From contig NZ_LGRA01000008.1 in NCBI RefSeq assembly GCF_003116095.1, forward strand, positions 992,601-1,048,303: 55,703 nucleotides of DNA, read 5' to 3'. This DNA is from Azospirillum sp. TSO35-2 (lineage in GTDB: Bacteria > Pseudomonadota > Alphaproteobacteria > Azospirillales > Azospirillaceae). This document shows, in pieces, positions 25,701 through 34,159 of this stretch; position 1 is the stretch's first letter, and every line of letters begins with the position of its first letter. A program made the position numbers and the translations under genes. Below the pieces are notes generated by a model. The model was not told the DNA's origin. It ran no database searches and saw only the letters and a program-made list of their open reading frames with translations.

Positions 25701-26783
25701 ATGCGGGTCGTCTCAACACCGGTCGGGCTGCGGGGTGCCGCCGGCATCCTGATTCTTCTGGCGGCGCTGATGCTGGCGCTCTCCGGCGCGCGGGCACCGG
25801 CGGCGGAACCCGAGCCCGGACCGTCGAAGGCTGAACCGCCGAGCAACGCCGCCCCCGCTGCCCCGGGCGGGCTCGATCCCGAGCGGGTGGTCCGCGCCGT
25901 CGTCGGCATCCGCGCCGTGGTGCCGCCCGACAGCCAGAGCGCGGCCACGCTGGGCACCGAGCGCAACGGCAGCGGCGTGGTGATCGACGGCTCCGGCCTG
26001 ATCCTGACCATCGGCTACACGGTGATGGAGGCCTCGCAGATCGAGGTCACCGCCGCCGACGGCAAGAGCTGGCCGGCGACGATGATCGCCTACGACCCGG
26101 TCAGCGGGTTCGGGCTGCTGCGCGCCGGGCTGGGCTTCGCGGCGCCATGGCTGCGGCTGGGCGACTCGAACGCGGTGGCGGAGGGCGACACGCTGCTGGT
26201 GCTGAGCGGCGGCGAGAACCGCGGCGCGACCGCGGTGCACGTCGTCGGCAAGCGCGAGTTCGCCGGCTATTGGGAGTATCTGCTGGACGAGGCGCTGTTC
26301 ACCTTCCCGCCGGTCCGCGCCTTCAACGGGGCGGCGCTGGTCAACCGCGACGGCCGTCTGGTCGGCGTCGGATCGCTGCTGGTGATGGAGGCGGTGCAGG
26401 GACGTGGCCTGCCCGGCAACATGTTCGTGCCTGTTTCGGCGCTGGAGCCGATCCTGGCCGACCTGCTGGCCTATGGCCGGCGGCAGGACCCGCCGCGCCC
26501 CTGGCTGGGCGTGACCCTGCGCGAGGAGATGGGGCGGCTGCTGGTGGAGAAGGTGTCGCCGCGCGGTCCCGCCGAGTCGGCCGGCATCAAGGCCGGCGAC
26601 TGGATCGTCGGGGTGGGCGGGCAGCGCTTTTCCGGTCTGGCCGACTTCTACCGCAAGCTCTGGGGACTGGGGCCGGCCGGGACCGTGGTGCCGCTGGAGG
26701 TCATGCGCGGCGCCACGCTGACCCCGGTGCCGGTGCCGTCGGCCGACCGCGTGCGTTTCCTGCGGCTCAACCCGACTCTCTGA
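25701..26783 (+). CDS. HtrA/S1C-like protein with PDZ domain, catalytic triad lost
   Basis: 360 residues. The signal peptide is LRGAAGILILLAALMLALSG...PAAE. A trypsin-like DegP core follows: GSGVVIDGSGLILTIGYTV where GSGVVI...ILTNNHVV is expected (His to Tyr), DPVSGFGLLRA for DPxTDLALLK (Asp to Gly), and AFNGAALVN for GNSGGALVN (Ser to Asn). A C-terminal PDZ domain (about residues 265-345: PWLGVTLRE, GPAESAGIKAGDWIV) is intact. It is therefore predicted to be a periplasmic pseudoprotease that binds but does not cut. GGAGGG precedes the ATG. The NUDIX gene follows. Confidence 0.8.
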   Translation: MRVVSTPVGLRGAAGILILLAALMLALSGARAPAAEPEPGPSKAEPPSNAAPAAPGGLDPERVVRAVVGIRAVVPPDSQSAATLGTERNGSGVVIDGSGLILTIGYTVMEASQIEVTAADGKSWPATMIAYDPVSGFGLLRAGLGFAAPWLRLGDSNAVAEGDTLLVLSGGENRGATAVHVVGKREFAGYWEYLLDEALFTFPPVRAFNGAALVNRDGRLVGVGSLLVMEAVQGRGLPGNMFVPVSALEPILADLLAYGRRQDPPRPWLGVTLREEMGRLLVEKVSPRGPAESAGIKAGDWIVGVGGQRFSGLADFYRKLWGLGPAGTVVPLEVMRGATLTPVPVPSADRVRFLRLNPTL

Positions 26784-26865
26784 ACGGATGGCGGCCGGTG
26801 GTGCTTGTGATGCGCGGACCGCCGTTGCACCCTGCTGGCGACAGACATCGCGGGACAAGCGGACC

Positions 26866-27477
26866 ATGAACCATCCGGACATCGAGATTCTCGACAAGAA
26901 GACCGCCTACAAGGGGTTCCTGACGGTCGACGTCTACCGCCTGCGCCACAAGAAGTTCGACGGCACCTGGACCGACGTGCTGCCGCCGCGCGAGGTGTGC
27001 GATCGCGGACCGGCCGTCGGCGTGCTGCTGTACGACCCCGACCGCGAGGCGGTGGTGATGATCGAGCAGTTCCGCGTCGGCTCCGCCGCGGCCGGCGGCC
27101 CGGCCTGGATGACCGAAATCGTCGCCGGCATGGTCGGCGAGGGCGAGACTCCGGAACAGGTCGCCCGCCGCGAATCGATGGAGGAGGCCGGCTGCACCGT
27201 CCAGGAGATCGAGGAGATCTGCGACTATTACGTCAGCCCCGGCGCCTTCACCGAGGTGGTCACCGTCTTCTGCGGCCGCGTCGACAGCCGTGGCCTCGCC
27301 GCCACCGGCGGCCTGGAGGAGGAGCATGAGGATATTCGCATCCTGGTCCTGCCGACCGACGAGGTGATCCGCATGATGGACGAGAACCGGTTGCGGAATT
27401 CGGTCGCGATCATCGCCGTCGGCTGGCTGGCGCGCCATCGCGACACGCTGCGGAAACGCTGGCTGGGCGAGGGATGA
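26866..27477 (+). CDS. nudF: NUDIX hydrolase, ADP-ribose pyrophosphatase type
   Basis: 203 residues. The Nudix box G-x5-E-x7-R-E-x2-E-E-x-G is complete in GMVGEGETPEQVARRESMEE plus AGC (near residue 85). The N-terminal VDVYRLRHKKFDG and the YVSPGAFTEV segment downstream of the box are typical of the ADP-ribose/NudF branch. It hydrolyses ADP-ribose to AMP and ribose 5-phosphate and so clears a reactive sugar nucleotide. ATG at 26866 fits the conserved start. It is separated by 82 bases from the HtrA-like gene. Confidence 0.9.
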   Translation: MNHPDIEILDKKTAYKGFLTVDVYRLRHKKFDGTWTDVLPPREVCDRGPAVGVLLYDPDREAVVMIEQFRVGSAAAGGPAWMTEIVAGMVGEGETPEQVARRESMEEAGCTVQEIEEICDYYVSPGAFTEVVTVFCGRVDSRGLAATGGLEEEHEDIRILVLPTDEVIRMMDENRLRNSVAIIAVGWLARHRDTLRKRWLGEG

Positions 27478-27583
27478 GCGTTCAGATACGGCGCCCCTCC
27501 CCTCCAGCGGGAGAGGGCAGCGCCGGCCGCTCCACAAAAATAACACTAGTTCCTCGTTCAATGCAGCATTTCACACCGCCACC

Positions 27584-27612
27584 TTGAAACCGGTTCCGGC
27601 AACCCTGATAGT
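27584..27612 (+). promoter_or_regulatory. Candidate sigma70 promoter of the cysteine synthase gene
   Basis: TTGAAA at 27584-27589, 17 bases, GATAGT at 27607-27612, ending 40 bases before the TTG start. Confidence 0.5.
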
Positions 27613-27651
27613 ATCCACAACAATCCACATCAGACGTCAGGAGTACCCGTC

Positions 27652-28653
27652 TTGGACATCCGCAACGGCTTCATCGGCGCCATCGGCAACACGCCGCTGA
27701 TCCGCCTGGAAGGCCCCTCGAGGGCGACGGGCTGCGACATCCTGGGCAAGGCGGAGTTCCTGAACCCCGGCGGGTCGGTGAAGGACCGCGCGGCGCTGGC
27801 GATCGTGCGCGACGCGGAACAGCGCGGCCAGCTTCGCCCCGGCGGCACCATCGTCGAGGGCACCGCCGGCAACACCGGCATCGGGCTGGCGCTGGTCGGC
27901 AACGCGCTGGGCTACCGCACCGTCATCGTCATGCCGGAGACGCAGAGCCAGGAAAAGAAGGACATGCTGCGGCTGATCGGCGCCGATCTGCGGCTGGTCC
28001 CGGCGGTCCCCTACTCCAACCCCGACAACTACGTCCGCTATTCCGGCCGGCTGGCCGAGGAGTTGGCGAAGACCGAGCCGAACGGCGTGGTCTGGGCCAA
28101 CCAGTTCGACAACACCGCCAACCGCGAAGGCCACCGCCTGACCACCGGGCCGGAGATCTGGGAGCAGACCGGCGGGCGCGTCGACGCCTTCACCTGCGCG
28201 GTGGGCAGCGGCGGCACGCTGGCCGGCGTCGCCATGGCGCTGAAGGAGCGCAACCCGAAGGTCCGCATCACGCTGGCCGACCCGATGGGCGCCGCGCTGT
28301 TCAGCTACTACACCAGGGGTGAGCTGAAATCGGAAGGCAGCTCGATCACCGAGGGCATCGGCCAGGGCCGCATCACCGCCAACCTGGAGCAGGCGCCGAT
28401 CGACGACGCGCTGCAGATCCCGGATGACGAGGCGCTGCCGATCATCTTCGACCTGATCAAGACGCAGGGGCTGGTGCTGGGCGGGTCGTCGGGCATCAAC
28501 ATCGCCGCGGCGATGCGGGTGGCGCGCGACCTCGGCCCCGGCCACACCGTCGTGACCATCCTGTGCGACGGGGGGCAGCGTTACCAATCGAAGCTCTTCA
28601 ATCCCGACTTCCTCCGTGAGAAGAATCTCCCGGTGCCAGACTGGCTGGCCTGA
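27652..28653 (+). CDS. cysK: Cysteine synthase A
   Basis: 333 residues. It makes cysteine from O-acetylserine and sulfide with PLP. The PLP lysine is in NPGGSVKDRAAL (near residue 44); the substrate loop EGTAGNTGIGLA and phosphate-binding GSGGTLAG are intact. It starts at TTG, 27652, with AGGAG 8 bases upstream, and no in-frame ATG fits the conserved start MDIRNGFIGAIGNTPLI. The rare TTG start may hold expression low. It is followed by alaX and a sulfurtransferase gene. Confidence 0.93.
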   Translation: MDIRNGFIGAIGNTPLIRLEGPSRATGCDILGKAEFLNPGGSVKDRAALAIVRDAEQRGQLRPGGTIVEGTAGNTGIGLALVGNALGYRTVIVMPETQSQEKKDMLRLIGADLRLVPAVPYSNPDNYVRYSGRLAEELAKTEPNGVVWANQFDNTANREGHRLTTGPEIWEQTGGRVDAFTCAVGSGGTLAGVAMALKERNPKVRITLADPMGAALFSYYTRGELKSEGSSITEGIGQGRITANLEQAPIDDALQIPDDEALPIIFDLIKTQGLVLGGSSGINIAAAMRVARDLGPGHTVVTILCDGGQRYQSKLFNPDFLREKNLPVPDWLA

Positions 28654-28671
28654 TTCTTCCCGAGGGGGTTC

Positions 28672-29379
28672 ATGGACGCGCTTTTCCGCGAGGATTCCTA
28701 CGCCCGCAGTTGCGTCGCCACCGTCACCGCGGTGGACGAGCGCGGCATCCGGCTCGACCGCACCATCTTCTACCCGACCGGCGGCGGTCAGCCGGGCGAC
28801 AGCGGCGTGCTGCGCTTCGACGGGCTTGAGGTCCGCATCACCGACACGGTGAAGGGCGACGGCGGCCCCGACGACGTCGTCCATGTGCCGGCGGACGGGC
28901 AGGAGTTGCCCGCCCCCGGCACCGCGGTGGAGGCGGTCATCGACTGGGAGCGCCGCCACCGCCACATGCGCATGCACACGGCACTGCATCTGCTGTGCGC
29001 GGTGGTGCCGGGATCGGTCACCGGCGGCCAGATCGGGGCGGACAAGAGCCGGCTGGACTTCAACGTGCCGGCCGAAAGCCTGGACAAGGACGCCATCGCC
29101 GCCGCGGTCAACGCGCTGATCACCGCCGACACCCCGGTCGGCACCCGCTGGATCACCGACGACGAGATGGCGGCGACGCCGGAGCTGGTGCGCACCATGT
29201 CGGTGAAGCCGCCGACCGGATCGGGCCGCGTCCGCCTGCTGAACGTCGAAGGCGTCGATCTGCAGCCCTGCGGCGGCACCCATGTCGCCCGCACCGGCGA
29301 GATCGGCGGAATCGAGGTGACGAAGATCGAAAACAAGGGCAAGCAGAACCGGCGCGTCGTCATCGCGCTGAAGGACTGA
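28672..29379 (+). CDS. Alanyl-tRNA editing protein AlaX
   Basis: 235 residues, an AlaX-M type stand-alone homologue of the AlaRS editing domain. Metal ligands are seen in MHTALHLL (H-x3-H) and CGGTHVA (Cys and His). It deacylates Ser- or Gly-mischarged tRNA-Ala. The N-terminal YPTGGGQPGDSG motif is also conserved. It lies 18 bases after cysK and 33 bases before the sulfurtransferase gene, so probably in one operon. The link to cysteine synthesis is not mechanistic as far as can be seen. Confidence 0.92.
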   Translation: MDALFREDSYARSCVATVTAVDERGIRLDRTIFYPTGGGQPGDSGVLRFDGLEVRITDTVKGDGGPDDVVHVPADGQELPAPGTAVEAVIDWERRHRHMRMHTALHLLCAVVPGSVTGGQIGADKSRLDFNVPAESLDKDAIAAAVNALITADTPVGTRWITDDEMAATPELVRTMSVKPPTGSGRVRLLNVEGVDLQPCGGTHVARTGEIGGIEVTKIENKGKQNRRVVIALKD

Positions 29380-29412
29380 ACCGGCCCGAATAAAAGCGGA
29401 AGGACGCGCACC

Positions 29413-30312
29413 ATGACCGACAGCACCGCCAGCGCCACCCTTGAGGGCCTGCCCGGCCCGGTGGTTTCCACCGAATGGCTGGCCCGCAATCTCGGCCGGC
29501 CGGGCCTGAGGATTCTCGACGGCTCCTGGCACATGCCGGCCCTCAAGCGCGACATCCGCGCGGAGTTCGCGGCAAACCACATTCCCGGCGCCCGCCTGTG
29601 CGACGTCGACGACGTGGCGGCGCCGGACACCCACCCGTTGCCGCACATGGCGCCCGACGAGGCGACCTTCGCCGCGAAGATCGGCGCGCTGGGCGTCGGC
29701 GACGGTGACACGGTGGTGGTCTATGACAGCGCCGGGCTGGCCACCGCCGCGGCGCGGGTGTGGTGGCTGTTCCGGCTGTTCGGCTTCGACCGGGTGGCGG
29801 TGCTGGACGGTGGACTGCCGAAATGGGTCGCCGAAGGGCGGCCGACCGAGTCGGGCGCGGTGCCGCCGGCCGAACCGGCGCGCTTCACCGCCCGCAAGCG
29901 GCCGGAGCTGATCCGCAGCGCCGATCAGGTGCTCGCCAACATCGATGGCAAGGCCGACCAGGTGACCGACGCCCGCGCCCAGCCGCGCTTCGAGGGCGCG
30001 GTGGCGGAACCCTGGCCCGGACGCCGCAGCGGCCGCATCCCCGGCAGCTTCAACCTGCCGCACAGCGACCTGATCGATCCCGAGGCCAAGACCCTGCTAT
30101 CGCCGGACGTCATCACCGCCAGGGCGCGGGCCGCCGGGCTGGACCTCGACCGGCCGGTCGTCGCGTCCTGCGGCAGCGGCATCACCGCCTGCGTCCTCGC
30201 GCTCGGACTGGCGACCGCCGGCAAGACCGACGTGGCGATCTATGACGGCTCCTGGGCCGAATGGGGCCTGCGTCCGGATCTGCCACTGGAAACCGGGCCG
30301 CGGCAAGGATGA
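29413..30312 (+). CDS. sseA: Thiosulfate/3-mercaptopyruvate sulfurtransferase
   Basis: 299 residues, with two rhodanese domains. The active Cys is in the C-terminal domain, SCGSGITAC (near residue 255); the CGSGxT loop is that of 3-mercaptopyruvate sulfurtransferases. The N-terminal domain keeps [11 protein letters not shown] and [13 protein letters not shown]. It moves sulfur from mercaptopyruvate to thiol acceptors. The gene overlaps the downstream GNAT by ATGA and so is co-translated. Together with cysK it suggests a small sulfur-metabolism unit. Confidence 0.9.
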   Translation: MTDSTASATLEGLPGPVVSTEWLARNLGRPGLRILDGSWHMPALKRDIRAEFAANHIPGARLCDVDDVAAPDTHPLPHMAPDEATFAAKIGALGVGDGDTVVVYDSAGLATAAARVWWLFRLFGFDRVAVLDGGLPKWVAEGRPTESGAVPPAEPARFTARKRPELIRSADQVLANIDGKADQVTDARAQPRFEGAVAEPWPGRRSGRIPGSFNLPHSDLIDPEAKTLLSPDVITARARAAGLDLDRPVVASCGSGITACVLALGLATAGKTDVAIYDGSWAEWGLRPDLPLETGPRQG

Positions 30313-30764
30313 GCGGCGAATCCGGCGTTGGTGAGCCGGTTGCGGTCCGCCCCTGCACCGCGGCGGACGGCGACGCGGTGGTCGCGCTGTGGGCCGCCTG
30401 CGGTCTGGTGGTGCCGTGGAACGACCCGGCCGCCGACTTCGCGCTGGCGCTGTCGAAGCCGAACGCAACGGTGCTGGCCGCCGTCGCCGACGGCCGCATC
30501 GTCGCCAGCGTGATGGTCGGGCAAGAGGGCCACCGCGGCTGGATGTATTACGTCGCCGTCGATCCGGCGCGGCAGGGCCAGGGTCTGGGGCGCCGCATGG
30601 TGGCGGAGGCCGAAGCGTGGCTGACCGCCGCCGGCATGCCCAAGGTCCAGCTTCTGGTGCGCGATACCAACCAACGGGTGCTGGCCTTCTATGAACGGCT
30701 GGGCTATGCCACCTCGCCCGTCACGATGATGCAGAAATGGCTGAAGACCCCTCCTTCTCCTTGA
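30309..30764 (+). CDS. GNAT family acetyltransferase, YpeA-like
   Basis: 151 residues from ATG at 30309, which overlaps the sseA stop as ATGA. The acetyl-CoA-binding motif A is [21 protein letters not shown] (near residue 95), followed by [21 protein letters not shown] as motif B. The length and the early [14 protein letters not shown] segment match the YpeA group. The acceptor is unknown. The next GNAT overlaps it by 28 bases. Confidence 0.87.
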   Translation: MSGESGVGEPVAVRPCTAADGDAVVALWAACGLVVPWNDPAADFALALSKPNATVLAAVADGRIVASVMVGQEGHRGWMYYVAVDPARQGQGLGRRMVAEAEAWLTAAGMPKVQLLVRDTNQRVLAFYERLGYATSPVTMMQKWLKTPPSP

Positions 30765-31357
30765 CCCGCCCCGCCCTGCCCGCGGCCAGCAAGCCCGGGC
30801 ACCTGTCGGTGATCGTCACCTATCTGGAGATGACCGCCCCGCCCGCCCACGCGCCGCTCACCCGGCCGAAGGGCGATCTGGCGCTGGTGCGGGCCAACCC
30901 GCCGACCTGGTCCTTCTACCGCTACCTCTACGACACGGTGGGCGAGCCGTGGCTGTGGCACGAACGCCGCCGCCTGCCGCGCAAGGAGCTGGAGCGCAGC
31001 ATCCTCGACCCGCTGGTCGAGGTGTGGGTGCTGCAGGTCGACGGCACCCCGGCCGGTTTCTTCGAACTGGACCGGCGGACCAGGGAAACCGACCTCGCCT
31101 ATTTCGGGCTGATCCCGGACTTCATCGGGCACAAGCTCGGTCCCTGGCTGTTGGACAGCGCGATCCGGCGGGCCTGGGACGGCGGGGCGCGGAAGCTGGT
31201 GGTCAACACCTGCAGCTTCGATCACCCGAAGGCGCTGCCGCTGTACCAGAGCATGGGCTTCGTCCCGACGCGCCATGTCGTCCGCGAGATCCGCGACCCG
31301 CGCATCGGCGGCCCGCTGCCGCGCAGCGCCGGAACGCACATCCCGATCGTGGAGTGA
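30737..31357 (+). CDS. GNAT family N-acetyltransferase
   Basis: 206 residues. Motif A is weak (FGLIPDFIGHKLGPWLLDSAIRRAW); the C-terminal VNTCSFDHPKALPLYQSMGF is typical of GNATs. The N-terminal SVIVTYLEMTAPP and WLWHERRRLPRKEL are seen in a group of uncharacterised acetyltransferases. It overlaps the preceding GNAT gene by 28 bases in another frame, so it is the last gene of the cysK-alaX-sseA-GNAT-GNAT run. The acceptor is unknown. Confidence 0.85.
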   Translation: MAEDPSFSLTRPALPAASKPGHLSVIVTYLEMTAPPAHAPLTRPKGDLALVRANPPTWSFYRYLYDTVGEPWLWHERRRLPRKELERSILDPLVEVWVLQVDGTPAGFFELDRRTRETDLAYFGLIPDFIGHKLGPWLLDSAIRRAWDGGARKLVVNTCSFDHPKALPLYQSMGFVPTRHVVREIRDPRIGGPLPRSAGTHIPIVE

Positions 31358-31391
31358 GCGCCGGCGACGGGGCTTGGCTCCACCCTGCCCC

Positions 31392-31421
31392 TTGACGCCC
31401 TCCGCCACCGCTTCCCATCTA
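31392..31421 (+). promoter_or_regulatory. Candidate promoter of the DUF6460 gene
   Basis: TTGACG at 31392-31397 and CATCTA at 31416-31421 are 18 bases apart, in the 153-base gap before the DUF6460 gene. Confidence 0.4.
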
Positions 31422-31510
31422 CCGCGGACGCGCCGGAACCGTCCGCGGGCCGGCGCGTTCCTGCAAGGACCGCGGCCGGGGCGCCGTATCGCCGTGAGGA
31501 CCACGAGGGT

Positions 31511-31783
31511 ATGACACGAGGGTATGCCTTGGGCTGGATCATCCGAACGCTGTTTCTGTGCTTCGTCGTCGGCCTCGTGCTGTCGTTCCTGCGCATCGAT
31601 CCGGCGGCCATTCTGACCAACAGCTGGCAGACGCTGCAGGACATCGCGACGCTGCTGATCGACGCCGGCCGCTGGGCCCTGCCCTACATCCTGATCGGTG
31701 CGGTGGTGGTGGTGCCGCTGTCGCTGATCGGACTGGTTCTGCGCTGGAACCGCTCCCGCACGCCGCCCGACCGGCTGTCCTGA
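31511..31783 (+). CDS. DUF6460 small membrane protein
   Basis: 90 residues with two membrane spans (ALGWIIRTLFLCFVVGLVLSFL and WALPYILIGAVVVVPLSLIGLVL). The IDPAAIL...LIDAGRWALPY pattern matches DUF6460, a two-helix family found in Rhodospirillales. The start region holds a 13-base direct repeat of CACGAGGGTATG, so a second Shine-Dalgarno and ATG appear in another frame at 31524. Function is unknown. Confidence 0.72.
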   Translation: MTRGYALGWIIRTLFLCFVVGLVLSFLRIDPAAILTNSWQTLQDIATLLIDAGRWALPYILIGAVVVVPLSLIGLVLRWNRSRTPPDRLS

Positions 31784-31795
31784 CGGTTTTTGGGC

Positions 31796-31856
31796 AAAAA
31801 AAACAGGAGGCACCGGAACCGGCGCCTCCTGGTGATCAGGGAGGGTTAGAGACAAC
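31796..31856 (-). ncRNA. Putative FNR-controlled small RNA, copy A
   Basis: About 61 nt on the minus strand, start estimated at 31856 from the upstream elements. The 5' part is the conserved block UUGUCUCUAACCCUCCCUG; next a terminator hairpin CAGGAGGC...GCCUCCUG (31831-31804) and eight U. It holds an anti-Shine-Dalgarno core CCUCCCU in the unpaired part. A -10-like CCTAAA lies at 31868-31863 and a one-mismatch FNR box at 31889-31902. Copies B and C share all these parts while the hairpins differ. It has no coding capacity. It was not seen as transcript here; the evidence is conserved architecture. Confidence 0.6.
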
Positions 31857-31888
31857 GACTGGTTTAGGCCAATCCGGCCGCCCCCGCG

Positions 31889-31902
31889 TTGATTCAGGTC
31901 AA
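31889..31902 (-). promoter_or_regulatory. FNR/FixK-type box of sRNA copy A
   Basis: Minus-strand TTGAC-CTGA-ATCAA: one half-site perfect, the other with one change from TTGAT. Its centre is about 40.5 bases before the predicted start, the class II activator distance. Confidence 0.6.
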
Positions 31903-31935
31903 CCCTGCGCATCGTCGCCGCCTTTTTCCCAAAAG

Positions 31936-32000
31936 AAAAAAGCCGGAGCGATCCATGGGAGCGCGCCGGCTTGAGTGATACAGGGAGGTTTAGAGACAAG
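31936..32000 (-). ncRNA. Putative FNR-controlled small RNA, copy B
   Basis: About 65 nt on the minus strand, start estimated at 32000. The 5' block is UUGUCUCUAAACCUCCCUG, then UAUCACUC, then the terminator stem AAGCCGG/CCGGCUU and U6. -10-like CATAAG lies at 32012-32007, with a perfect FNR box at 32034-32047. It lies 98 bases beyond the hisC-like gene, upstream of copy A in the same direction, so a hisC transcript could also run into it. The core AACCUCCCUGU is complementary over 11 bases to the dctQ ribosome site (43688-43698). Confidence 0.65.
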
Positions 32001-32033
32001 AAGGACCTTATGCCAAAGCTCATAGGTCGTTCG

Positions 32034-32047
32034 TTGATCTGTATCAA
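32034..32047 (-). promoter_or_regulatory. Perfect FNR/FixK box of sRNA copy B
   Basis: TTGAT-ACAG-ATCAA on the minus strand is a perfect match to TTGAT-N4-ATCAA. Its centre lies about 41 bases from the predicted RNA start. Confidence 0.75.
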
Positions 32048-32098
32048 ATCCGGCGAAAATCCCTGGCAATTTCTCGCATGGGATCCCCGCCCCGCTGG

Positions 32099-33184
32099 TC
32101 AGCCGAGGATCTCGGCCATCGCGGCGACCAGTGCCTTGTTCTCCTCCTCGCGGCCGACGGTGATGCGCAGGCAGTCGGTCAGGCCATAGTCGGCGACCGG
32201 TTTCACCAGGATGCCGCGGTGGGCCAGATGGTCGACCACCGCCTGGATGCCCAGCGACGGGTCGGTCGGCACCCGCGCCAGCACGAAGTTGCAGACGCTG
32301 GGATAGACGCGCAGCCCCACCCGTTCCAACTCGCGCGACAGCCAGGGCAGCCATTGCGCGTTGTGGGCGTAGGTCGCCTCCTCGTGCCGGGCGTCGCTCA
32401 GCGCGGCGGCGGCGGTCAGTTGGGCCGGCAGCGAGACGTTGAAGGCACCGCGGATGGCGTTCACCGCCTCGATCACCGCCGTCGGGCCATAACCCCAGCC
32501 GACGCGCAGGCCGGCCAGCCCGTGCATCTTGGAAAAGGTGCGGATCATCAGCACGTTGTCGGAATTTTCGACGATCTCCGTCCCGTCGCTGTAGTCGGGC
32601 TGGCGGCAATAATCGGCGTAGGCGGAATCGAGCACCAGCAGCGTGTGGGACGGCAGGCCGGCGCGCAGGCGCTGCACGGCCTCGGTCGGGATGTAGGTGC
32701 CGGTCGGGTTGTTCGGGTTGGCGAGGAAGCAGATCCGGGTGTGCTCGCTGGCGCGGTCGAGCAGCGCCTCCACATCGACCACCATGTCGCGCTCCGCCGC
32801 GACGACGGCGGTGGCGCCGCTGGCGCGGATCGCCTTCAGGAAGCCGCGATAGCCGCGCTCGTGGCACAGCACCTCGTCGCCCGGCCCGGCGAAGGCCTGG
32901 GCGACCAGATGGATCAGTTCCTCCGACCCGGCGGTGCAGACGATGTGGTCGACGTCGATGGAATGGCGCCGGGCGATGGCGTGGCGCAGCGGATCCTGGT
33001 CCCAGTCGGGGTAATGATGGATCCGGCCGGCCGCCTCGCAATAGGCGTCGAGCGCCAGCGGGCTGGGGCCGAGCGGGTTGTGGGTGAGCGAGAGGTCGAT
33101 CCAGCGGCGGCCGTCGCGCGGCGGGCGGGCGGGCCGGTACGGCTTGATCTGGCAAACGCTGGGACGGGGGCTGAGCAGGTCCAT
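32099..33184 (-). CDS. Histidinol-phosphate aminotransferase-like protein
   Basis: 361 residues from ATG at 33184, with GAGG 6 bases upstream. Fold-type I PLP aminotransferase: the PLP lysine is in RTFSKMHGLAGLRVGW (near residue 218), ANPNNPTGT is the cofactor asparagine motif, and the terminal arginine is in CLRITVGREEEN. It is closest to HisC, which transaminates imidazole-acetol phosphate in histidine synthesis. HisC-like enzymes also act on aromatic amino acids. It is not in a his operon, so the role could be either. The two small-RNA units follow. Confidence 0.85.
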   Translation of the reverse strand: MDLLSPRPSVCQIKPYRPARPPRDGRRWIDLSLTHNPLGPSPLALDAYCEAAGRIHHYPDWDQDPLRHAIARRHSIDVDHIVCTAGSEELIHLVAQAFAGPGDEVLCHERGYRGFLKAIRASGATAVVAAERDMVVDVEALLDRASEHTRICFLANPNNPTGTYIPTEAVQRLRAGLPSHTLLVLDSAYADYCRQPDYSDGTEIVENSDNVLMIRTFSKMHGLAGLRVGWGYGPTAVIEAVNAIRGAFNVSLPAQLTAAAALSDARHEEATYAHNAQWLPWLSRELERVGLRVYPSVCNFVLARVPTDPSLGIQAVVDHLAHRGILVKPVADYGLTDCLRITVGREEENKALVAAMAEILG

Positions 33185-33345
33185 AACCTCGGTCTCCGTG
33201 GGCGATGCGGTCGACAGCACGTCACGGGACCGATTGAAGCGCAAACCGGCGCGCGACGCCACAGGACATTGCGCCGCGCACCGGTAGGCGAGGTCTTTTG
33301 TTTCCGAATGGCGGACCGGTCAGAACCGCCGGTCCCCCACATCGG

Positions 33346-34134
33346 TCAGTGGTTTAGAATTTGGCTGAGGAAGAGGCGCGTGCGGTCCGACTTCGGATTC
33401 GAGAAGAAGGCGTCGGGCGTGTCCTGCTCGACGATCTCGCCGCGGTCCATGAAGATGACACGGTCGGCCACCGACTTGGCAAAGCCCATCTCGTGCGTCA
33501 CGCACAGCATGGTCATGCCGTCCTCGGCCAGCCCGATCATGACGTCCAGCACCTCCTTCACCATTTCCGGATCGAGGGCGGAGGTCGGCTCGTCGAACAG
33601 CATCACCTTCGGGCTCATGCACAGCGACCGCGCGATGGCGACGCGCTGCTGCTGGCCGCCCGACAACTGGCCGGGGTATTTGTGGGCCTGCTCGGCGATG
33701 CGCACCCGCTTCAGGTAATTCATCGCGATCTCTTCCGCCTCGGCCTTGGGCTTCTTGCGGACCCAGATCGGGGCGAGGGTGCAGTTCTCCAGCACCGTCA
33801 GGTGGGGGAACAGGTTGAAGTGCTGGAACACCATGCCGACCTCGCGCCGGACCAGCTCGATGTTCTTCAGGTTGTTGGTCAGCTCGATGCCATCGATGAC
33901 GATGGTGCCCTTCTGGTGCTCCTCGAGCCGGTTGAGGCAGCGGATCATCGTCGATTTGCCGGAGCCCGACGGGCCGCAGATGACGATGCGCTCGCCCTTG
34001 TGGACGTTGAGGTTCACGTTCTTCAGGACGTGGAATTCGCCATACCACTTGTTCACACCGGTGCAGCGGATGATCTCCGCGCCGTCGGGGAAGTGCCGGG
34101 CCTGGGTGGCAGCCGAAGAAACGGCCTGGGACAT
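33346..34134 (-). CDS. aapP: General L-amino acid ABC transporter, ATP-binding protein
   Basis: 262 residues. Walker [10 protein letters not shown], signature [15 protein letters not shown], Walker [13 protein letters not shown] and the H-loop TH (CVTHEMG) are intact. It belongs to the polar amino acid importer family (GlnQ/AapP). It is the last gene of aapJQMP and energises uptake through AapQ and AapM. GGGAG lies upstream of the ATG; a 25-base gap separates it from aapM. No clear intrinsic terminator follows. Confidence 0.95.
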   Translation of the reverse strand: MSQAVSSAATQARHFPDGAEIIRCTGVNKWYGEFHVLKNVNLNVHKGERIVICGPSGSGKSTMIRCLNRLEEHQKGTIVIDGIELTNNLKNIELVRREVGMVFQHFNLFPHLTVLENCTLAPIWVRKKPKAEAEEIAMNYLKRVRIAEQAHKYPGQLSGGQQQRVAIARSLCMSPKVMLFDEPTSALDPEMVKEVLDVMIGLAEDGMTMLCVTHEMGFAKSVADRVIFMDRGEIVEQDTPDAFFSNPKSDRTRLFLSQILNH

Positions 34135-34159
34135 GGATGATACTCCCTTGACGGCAGGT

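Noticed and set aside
26866..27477. GDP-mannose pyrophosphatase (NudK) instead of ADP-ribose pyrophosphatase
   Set aside because: The length and the YVSPGAFTEV segment fit the NudF branch better, although substrate cannot be fixed by eye.
31796..31980. Reading the two hairpins after the hisC-like gene only as its tandem terminators
   Set aside because: Each hairpin is preceded by the same 18-base block and a properly spaced FNR box, and the same module occurs after hisI on the other strand. They may still end hisC transcripts as well.
33280..33345. Intrinsic terminator after aapP
   Set aside because: GGCGG/CCGCC can pair but the stem is short, the loop long and no U-tract follows.
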